Assembly (NCBI GenBank): GCA_001931905.2
Contig: MSJI02000686.1
Coordinates: 1-27,215 of the forward strand
Length of the DNA stretch: 27,215 nt
Reading direction: 5' to 3'
Origin: Cladosporium sp. IMV 00045
Taxonomy: Eukaryota > Ascomycota > Dothideomycetes > Cladosporiales > Cladosporiaceae
Below are positions 20,896 to 27,215 of this stretch, piece after piece; positions within the stretch are counted from its first letter, which is position 1, and every line of letters starts with the position of its first letter. The notes below the pieces were generated by a model. The model searched no databases. It was not told where the DNA came from and worked only from the letters and a program-made list of their open reading frames with translations. A program made the position numbers and the translations under genes.

Positions 20896-21885
20896 TCATA
20901 TCTCGACTTCATTGAGCAACTTCTGGCAAATTTCCGTCGAACAGAATGGCCGGGCGATCCGCCGATTTTCAACCTTGGTCTGCGCCTTCACTGTCGCTCT
21001 GGTCACCAGATCCATTATCCTTGTCTTCTCCTGTTTTGCCCACCAGTCTTTAGCCCAAGCCTCTCTTGGCAAAACAATAGAGGGTTGTTCGGAGTGGATG
21101 AGGTTGAAACGTGCATGTGCACCTTGAAATGCCGTAAGAGGCGTAAGACTCTTCGTGAGATGGATACATTGTGTCAATATGATCTGCTCCAGCTCTGGAC
21201 GCTCAAGAAGCTGGTTGACAGCAGACATGGAGCCAATGCCCGCGCAAAATTCTGCAGAGAAGCCATTTATGACTGCCATAGAGCGTAATATCGGGCCCAG
21301 AATCGGGTTGAGATAGTAGTCCATGAAGGATTGGAAGGACCTCGCAACGTGTATGACAGCAACTGAGGAGAAGTAAATCGTGTCAGATGGGAGGTATAAA
21401 CGTTTGTGGCTATTCAGGTCAGCTTCAGTTGGTACTTTGGCATCCAGTCGATGTACCCACCAATGGCGTGCAGCGTGCATCGCACCATGTAGCCATGTCG
21501 GCGTTTCTGGGAAGAAAATGGTGGAAGTGATGCTTGTGGTCGTGTCCACCGCGTTGTTATGTTTAGCTTCGGTATTGCTTCCACCAGGGCCAATAGGGTG
21601 AGCAGATGTCAAGTATGTGAAGTCCGTAACAGACATCGAAATGGGAGAGAGTTTGTGGCTTGTATCTCCAGTTTCAGCTGAACGAGATAAGCGCTCGTCT
21701 CGCTTCAAGGACCTCTTACCCTCTCCTCTGACGTTCAAATGCGGTTGGATTTGCGCGTGTTGCGAAGAAGAACATGGTTCGGATTTCTCGTGCTGCGGCG
21801 GATATAATTGGTTAGATCTCCTCACCCACGAAATCTCCCTGGGATTCGCACTCCCAAGTGCAGCAGCTTTTTCCGCATCGTTCAT
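20896..21885 (-). CDS. Hypothetical protein, 329-codon open frame
   Basis: A single uninterrupted frame of 329 codons, long for this composition. The first ~110 residues are Ser/charged-rich and low in order. From about residue 125 the sequence looks folded, with WLHGAMHAARHWWVHRL, SVAVIHVARSFQSFMDYYL and ILGPILRSMAVINGFSAEFC. No signal peptide, zinc motif or known catalytic motif is visible and I do not recognise the family. Its ATG overlaps the stop of the frame upstream (ATGA at 21882-21885), and the frame is open for some codons before the ATG, so it may be a downstream exon of that gene rather than a gene of its own. Real coding status is uncertain. Confidence 0.42.
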   Translation of the reverse strand: MNDAEKAAALGSANPREISWVRRSNQLYPPQHEKSEPCSSSQHAQIQPHLNVRGEGKRSLKRDERLSRSAETGDTSHKLSPISMSVTDFTYLTSAHPIGPGGSNTEAKHNNAVDTTTSITSTIFFPETPTWLHGAMHAARHWWVHRLDAKVPTEADLNSHKRLYLPSDTIYFSSVAVIHVARSFQSFMDYYLNPILGPILRSMAVINGFSAEFCAGIGSMSAVNQLLERPELEQIILTQCIHLTKSLTPLTAFQGAHARFNLIHSEQPSIVLPREAWAKDWWAKQEKTRIMDLVTRATVKAQTKVENRRIARPFCSTEICQKLLNEVEI

Positions 21886-22556
21886 GGCTCGTGCAATATG
21901 TCGATCATAACAGGCTGATTTTCAGCGGATATGCTTGAATGGCAGAAGCCAAACAGCTGATTCTGGTCGCTTGCCGAGCCTTGAGCAGGCGTAGGGACGA
22001 AGGGGTGTTCCACAAATTGGAAACACGATTTGCATTGGCAGTCAGGCACACTCGTCGCAAATTTCTCGACGATTCCAAGAATTCTTCTCCGCCAGTCCGG
22101 GAAGATCTGTTGTTCAGTCCTTCTACGCAGGATCAAAAAAGAGTCCAACTCAACAGCAGCGAAAAAAGCAACGTCTGAGCCCAGTAAGTCAGTTGGATTT
22201 TCCAATAAATACTTTACCTGTGAAAGGATGACATGTTACCTTTGGTGTGTCTATGTCAACGGTGAACATACCAGACGCAGGAATCTTCTCGCATGTCTTT
22301 CGTTCTATTTGTATAGATGACACAAGTCGTTGCGATAGCCTCATGCCTGTTATGAATAAGAAGCCTTGAGGAGGAGCATGGCGGGCTGAACGAAACAGTT
22401 AGGTGTGTTTGTGAAATCAGTACTTTCATTCTTACGATAATTGTCGTGTATATAAAAGATGGTGGCGACCACTGTAAGCACACAGATGCAAAGAAGTAAG
22501 AGTAGCGAAATGCTGATCCTGTCTGATCGGATGGGAGAAAAGACAAACCTCGAGTT
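21882..22556 (-). CDS. Possible membrane-anchored hypothetical protein, exon chain (partial model)
   Basis: Three exons can be chained in frame: about 22436-22556, 22272-22346 and 21882-22174, with introns of 89 bp (donor GTAAGA) and 97 bp (donor GTATGT, CTGAC branch site, acceptor CAG). The first exon encodes a hydrophobic helix (SLLLLLCICVLTVVATIFYI) followed by charged residues, the second a short linker (RLSQRLVSSIQIERK), and the third DVAFFAAVELDSFLILRRR and PDCQCKSC. No start codon was found in the first exon: a stop lies just upstream in its frame and the true first exon may lie above 22556. The family is not recognised. The chain rests only on splice logic and the membrane helix, so treat it as tentative. 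It could continue into the 329-codon frame downstream. Confidence 0.3.
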
Positions 22557-24338
22557 CTAGACCCCCACACAAGCCGCGCCAAGTTTCGTCTCTCAAGGTG
22601 AGTCTGACCGTCATGACTGCATGATGTGTGAGGCAAGCTAGACTGCAATGTATGGAATATGTGAGGCTTAAACACAATATCAGAAAGCTTGAGGGGAAAG
22701 AGAAACGCTGATACTTCGTCAATCTCTTATAGCCCCTCATGCTTACAAATGGATTTGAATGCACTGAATGTATTCCAGCCAAAGACGTGTACATTAGTCA
22801 GACAGTGATGGGACTACAAGAAAGATGGTGTGTCGGCGACTGTGTCCAGTGTCAGGACTATGATCACATGCTGGTCATTTCCTGAGTTCAAAGGCGGAAA
22901 TGAAACATATGGCTACTATCTTGAATTGCGTCACGGCCAATGAGAAGCCACGAAGTCTCCAAACTGAAGCGTGGCTTGCCGTCGGAACGGACGTCTATGC
23001 CCAATCCGCAGTGAATATACCGACCGTCACCAAACATTGAGCAATTCCTCGAACTCTCCAGGCACAGATCGAGAATAGAGACGCGAAAAGTGATGAAATT
23101 ACGCTGTGCGTATGTATTGATCCCAGGAATTTCTGATGATACGTTGAGGATTTTCCATCCGAAGCAAAACCTCCATGGGCTGACCCACTTTCGCATTGCA
23201 TCCGCCCCCGTAACCGCATCAGTTGCGTGAGGTAGACCTTGGCCTTGTGGAGTGCAAAAAACGGTAGTCTTTTGGTCTTCGGCCTTTTACTCATAGATAA
23301 TTCGTGCTGATTTGCTGGTTCATCTGCCTAGACACTCCCAGCTTCCACACATCTTCAGACAAACGATTGACAGTCACATGCTATATCGTTTTCCCATGAT
23401 GTCCGCTTGAATGCCCTACGGATATCTTTTCCCCGATACGTTTGCTGCCGTGCCGCTGCGGAAACCACCGGGTATGGGCTTCTTGAAAACGAGGTGACAA
23501 CCAATGGATCGAAGGTTTCCGCACAGAGGATCGTTCTGAGCTTTCTCGCGAAAAACTTGATTAACTTAAAAACAGCGAAAACCAATTGTGGGCACAGCTT
23601 ACAAAGAGACTGTCGCGTGAGCAACGACCTGCTCTATTGTTCTGCCTGAGACGCGAAGCGTATTTCTCCAATGTGGCACCTCGAAGTGCGTTCCTACCTT
23701 CACCCAATTTTGGGAAGGCGGAGCGCTTAAGAAAGAAAAAAAAACGCAACGCTACCGGAATTGTGCATCCAGCTAGGGTGGTGTGTGCATGTGAAATGGG
23801 TCTCGCATCTGAGTCCAGGTAATCCATCGCTAGCGACCCGTTGCAACATCCACGAACAATAATTCCCGTAACATGCTAAAACCGTGTCGTGTCACCAGCT
23901 GTTGGTAACTCAAACGTTAGCGACGCATTTTGAGATCCTTGATCGATCTGCACCGTGAAACACTTGGAAATGCGTCGCATTGCGATTTTGGCAAAGTACG
24001 ACGCTAGGGATGCGTTACGAGATGCTTTGTTACTTTGTATTGTTGCATATTGAACACTGTCGCGTCCCCAAGCTTCAAAGAGTTGACGCTGGCGACGCAC
24101 AGCAACCCCCGCTCTTTTAGACTCTCATCAAGTGCGACGCATTTGCATTTGCCGAAACTGCATCGCCAGCCATGAACTGAACGCGGTCTCGTTAGGCTTG
24201 CAAGTGTTCGCAGCAAACGTGTTGCATAACGCCCACAGGTTTTCATTATCTTCACTAACTCATCAAAAATCTTCAAGCATCTATATATCTATGCTCCGTT
24301 CACGAAAAGATCCCTGTGTAAGAACGGTATCGTTGCAA
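22557..24338. other. 1.8-kb region without a convincing gene; motif cluster at 23916-24142
   Basis: Open frames (for example 22888-23196 on the minus strand) have no recognisable domain. Between 23916 and 24142 the octamer GCGACGCA or a near copy occurs five times in both orientations (about 23919, 23970, 24009, 24091 and 24134), just upstream of the DUF3505-like fragment. These could be binding sites or remains of a repeat. Confidence 0.4.
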
Positions 24339-24502
24339 ATGTCATAGTCAGATGCTTCCGACGCTTGGGACGATTTATCGCCTGATGAGATCTGTCGACA
24401 GCTGAGCGACCTCCGTCTAGTCTTGTGTAAAGCCGATGGAGATCTTGTTTGTATTCGCTGCACATACGCCCTGCAGCGTTCTGGTCAGACCGTCTCACTG
24501 TA
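24339..24502 (+). pseudogene. OrsD/DUF3505-like gene, N-terminal fragment (copy 2), interrupted by hAT insertion
   Basis: From ATG at 24339 the frame reads a TAG at codon 3 and then runs open: SDASDAWDDLSPDEI, LSDLRLVLCKADGDLVCIRC, TYALQRSGQTVSLY. It aligns with the fragment at 10291-10578 (shared W.DLS.DEI, L.LCK.D..L.CI.C.YAL), so the two are paralogues or copies. The CxxC-x-YAL pattern suggests the N-terminus of a DUF3505/OrsD-type fungal protein. The TAG could be a former CAG. At 24502 the frame is cut by the first base of the hAT terminal repeat. The rest of the gene, if present, should resume beyond the right end of the transposon, outside the window. Confidence 0.55.
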
Positions 24503-24523
24503 CAGTGAAGTTAATGGTTCGGT
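24503..24523 (+). repeat. hAT left terminal inverted repeat
   Basis: 21 bases beginning CAGTGAAGTT, identical to the reverse complement of 27194-27214. With the flank it forms the perfect palindrome CACTGTACAGTG (24496-24507). Confidence 0.9.
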
Positions 24524-24643
24524 TTTTTCTGGTTTTGGCATCAAAACCGAACCGACCAGTTCGTGGAGCTCGACGAACCAAAAGAACCATTGGAAACCGC
24601 TTACTAATCAGGTAATCGCTACAGAATCTTCGTTCGAAAGGCC

Positions 24644-26904
24644 TTAACTAACCCAGTCTGCTTCAATATCCCCCTCCTCGCGATACACAACGTCAGCTTT
24701 ACCCCCACTGTCCGCAGCCGCCTCTGGAGGTCCATACCAATTGTGTAGACATTCACTTGCCTCTATGATGTCTTCCTTCAAACGATTGCGGCGGTAGGTT
24801 ATGAGATCCCTCGCAGAACTGAATGATCGTTCGTTGTCGTCAGCCATGGGGGGTATTGCGAGCGTGTCAAAGGCCAATCTGGACAGATGAGGAAACTGAA
24901 ATCGACGTTCGAGCCAGTACTGAATGGGATCCACGGCATCCTCTCCGAGAGGATCGAGCGCAAGATATGCTGTAAGCTCATCAACGCTCGTTGGACTGTG
25001 GGTCAACTTCAACCGTTTCGCTTCGGCCTGCCTGGCAAATGGTGATTCTCGCGCAATTGCGGAGGTGTTTGTCGCCAAGCTGGGAACTTGCTTTGTTTGG
25101 AGCGGTTTGTAATCAGACTGCCACAGCTTTTCGACATAGCCGCGTACATTGGCAACCCAATCCGACTGCGAGCTGTCTGTCCACTCTTGTTCGAACCAAG
25201 CAAGCTTGTACCAGGGACACAGCATAGTCGCAGCGTAGATCAGCGGGGACTCGTCCGTGCCGGCGTAGTACTTCTCACACTTTTCCCATGCAGCTTCGCA
25301 GCTCCTGGCGAGATCTTCATAGCCGCGTTCTCTTTTGAAAGATTGATGCTGTGAATCGATCTCATTTAGAAGAACATGCAGAGACGGGAACCAATCGTAA
25401 AGAAATGCTTTCCGACGACCCTCGTTGACCATGGTGGTGGCGTAGAAGTCTTCGAGTAGGGTGTAGATTCGTTCCAATTGATCCCACTCACACCTACTTA
25501 GAGTGTCATCCTCCAAACGACGATCGGCCCCCACGGCTTGGTGCATGAAGCAAAACTCAACTATTCGTTCACGAACGTTTAGTGCGCGCCCGATGGCCAA
25601 GAAAAAACTATTCCAGCGCGTGTCATTGTCTTCAACAAGCTGTCTTCGAGTCAGCTTGTCTTGCCAGGGAGATGACGTATCATGAATGACCTCCGATGTT
25701 ATTATCATCTCTCACGACTTACCTCTAGCTCATCGAATCGTGCTAATTCACCTTTGATCCTGATGCCTGCGAATTGCTCGCGGCGCTGTGGCGTCCAACG
25801 AATGTACTTGATGATATTATGGAGTTTCCCTACACATCCACGGTCACGCCACACACTTCCTGACTCTTCCTCAGTGAGGGAATCCAGCTTTCGTAGTGTT
25901 TTCTTCGATTCTTTACCGATGAGTAGAGCACGAGCGCAGAGGTTGACCACGTGTCCAAGACAGCGCAGTCTACGGGCTCTCCGCTGATTGGCGGGAAGGT
26001 CCGGTGAGATCGACTTCAACACATGGTCTACACAGCTGTCGTTGCTGCTTGCGTTGTCGCTCATGAAATACCGAGTTTTGTCTGCGATTGCGTATTCGTG
26101 GAGTGTTGTAACAATCGCTGCTGCTTGGTTTTCTCCCGTATGAGCACCAAGCACGCGCTTGAAGCCGATGAGGCGGCTCCGACGTCTCCCATCCTTATCC
26201 AGATAATGTGCGAAGATGGAAAGCATTGCGAGGTAGTTCGGCGACGTCCACATGTCGAAAGAGATGTGTATGCTACTGATGGAAGTCTTCATCTCTTCCT
26301 TGATCTTCTCTTTCTCCTCTTGGTAGGCGCTGACGATCCATCTCCGGATCGTCGCTTTGGCAAGAGGCAGCAAGCTTGCTAGTCCCTTGTTCAGGTATGC
26401 GATCAGTTGTCTGAAATAGTCGTTCTCTACCATGGAAAGGCAGATGTGGCAGTATACCAGCCACCTGACCAGCAGGCGTTGGAACTCCGACTTCTTCGCC
26501 ACCGAAACTAGCGTGAAGGCATTTTCGTCGATAGCGCGCTGACCACTTGGAGGATGGCACTTTGTGCGGCCATCGCTGTCGATATTGTGATGACGGAGAA
26601 GGTGCTGGTGCGCACCAGTGTTACCACTGAGCTTAGGAAGCAGTTGTCTCTTCTTCTGCCGCTCGCACTGATAGCAGTAATACACCTCTTTCTTGTCTTT
26701 CACCCGCATGAGCTTTTCACCATACCGCCAGACCGGAGACTTCTTCATGCGCGCCTCTTTGTCAGTTGCCAGTGAGCTTGAACGCACGTACTCGAAGCCG
26801 GAAATCTTGAAACGGTCTAGACATTTCGTCTCATCAAATTCTTGATGCTCAGGGTTGAGGATGTTGAGGTCAGTCACGGTGGCAAAAGCGTTGAAGAGCG
26901 CCAT
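24644..26904 (-). CDS. hAT transposase, two exons, 725 aa, apparently intact
   Basis: Exons 25723-26904 and 24644-25639; the 83-bp intron has donor GTAAGT, branch CTGAC and acceptor CAG. The joined 2178 bp are in frame and restore ARFDELE/LVEDNDTRWNS. An N-terminal BED-type zinc finger spans about residues 55-107 (W59, C77-x2-C80, His at 99-106). The RNase H-like catalytic core follows: ISFDMWTSPNYLAMLS with the first Asp, YFMSDNASSND with the second, the hAT CxxH motif in RCLGHVVNL, and the DTRWNS (RW) motif after the intron. The C-terminal dimerisation domain reads DPIQYWLERRFQFPHLSRLA ... ERSFSSARDLITYRRNRL. It cuts and pastes its own element by binding the terminal repeats. There is no internal stop or frameshift, so the copy may be active or recently so. 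The start at 26904 is the first Met after a ~290-bp 5' region. Confidence 0.93.
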
Positions 26905-27193
26905 AGTTATTTGTCTTTGTGAATACTATGATTTGCTGAGAGTCGAAGAGAAGCGCGAGATGACCGCGTACGTGCTATGTAACGCGCTACCTAACGCGCC
27001 ACGTCATAGCTGAGGTACGTATCTTGAGTACGTACAGCGGCCATCGATGTATTGATTGGAGCGTGGAGGTTACCCGATCGGGCCTTGGTTTCCATTGGAA
27101 ACCAGCGACTCCAAACCGAACCAACCAGATCAGCGTCAGTACCTGAACCATAACCAACCAAACCGAACCGCTCAAACCATTTTGACCAAATTT

Positions 27194-27214
27194 ACCGAAC
27201 CATTAACTTCACTG
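27194..27214 (-). repeat. hAT right terminal inverted repeat
   Basis: Inverted copy of the left repeat, ending ...CTTCACTG one base before the end of the window. The neighbouring ~110 bases contain repeated CCGAACC/CCAACCA subterminal motifs. Confidence 0.9.
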
Positions 27215-27215
27215 A

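Larger units (their letters stand above)
24503..27214 (-). mobile_element. Complete hAT-family DNA transposon, 2712 bp
   Basis: Both ends carry the same 21-bp terminal inverted repeat starting CAGTGAAGTTAATGG; CAGTG matches the CAGNG ends of hAT elements. Further inside lie several GGTTCGGTTTGG-like subterminal motifs in both orientations at both ends (for example 24536-24560 and 27090-27190). The single transposase gene fills most of the element. The 8 bases left of the element are TCACTGTA; only one base (A) is visible on the right, and it does not match the T expected for a perfect 8-bp duplication, so the duplication is unconfirmed. There are no signs of RIP. The size fits compact fungal hAT elements. 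Confidence 0.9.

Noticed and set aside
22888..23196. 102-codon minus-strand frame
   Set aside because: No recognisable motif, start context or splice partners.
1..27215. tRNA, rRNA, CRISPR array, biosynthetic core enzymes
   Set aside because: No GTTCGANTC box in tRNA context, no regularly spaced identical repeats with unique spacers, and no polyketide or peptide synthase motifs were seen.

Overview
The window looks like a piece of an accessory, transposon-rich region from a filamentous ascomycete (Pezizomycotina). The reasons are short GT-AG introns (50-83 bp) with CTGAC-like branch sites, a Zn2Cys6 regulator, fungal-type MFS transporters and an L-arabinitol dehydrogenase, and a transposon whose decay pattern (CAG/CAA turned into TAG/TAA, CpG kept) is that of repeat-induced point mutation (RIP). 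I cannot name the species.

Layout. 1-2050: a RIP-mutated pogo/Fot1-type transposase, followed by a 186-bp MITE-like element and a 108-bp inverted repeat. 2615-4912 (-): an apparently intact four-exon Zn2Cys6 regulator of the NirA-like group, 704 aa. 4913-6699: no gene seen. 6700-7320 (+): the front part of a fungal rhodopsin-domain membrane protein, cut off. 7320-10291: a GC-rich transposon block with degenerate ~55-bp tandem units and the 3' end of a decayed LINE with an (ATC)n tail. 10291-10578 (-): the start of an OrsD/DUF3505-like gene, broken at the LINE tail. 11673-12856 (-): a two-exon L-arabinitol 4-dehydrogenase-like enzyme. 13623-15410 (-): a five-exon MFS sugar transporter. 15411-17976: no convincing gene. 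17977-19871 (+): an Flr1-like MFS drug transporter with three frameshifts. 20896-22556 (-): unrecognised open frames, one with a likely membrane helix. 24339-24502 (+): the start of a second OrsD/DUF3505-like gene, interrupted by a complete hAT transposon (24503-27214) with 21-bp terminal repeats and an intact two-exon 725-aa transposase.

Function. The dehydrogenase and the sugar transporter lie in the same direction, both with clean splice sites and motifs, and may form a small pentose/polyol use pair (uptake, then oxidation of a polyol). That link, and any role of the regulator in it, is inference from proximity. The rest is mostly a record of mobile-element activity. An old RIP-mutated element, an eroded LINE and an undamaged hAT copy sit in one 27-kb stretch, and the two related zinc-finger gene starts each end at a different transposon. 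I found no clearly new multi-gene system; the paired DUF3505-like fragments and the RIP/non-RIP contrast are the most unusual observations.
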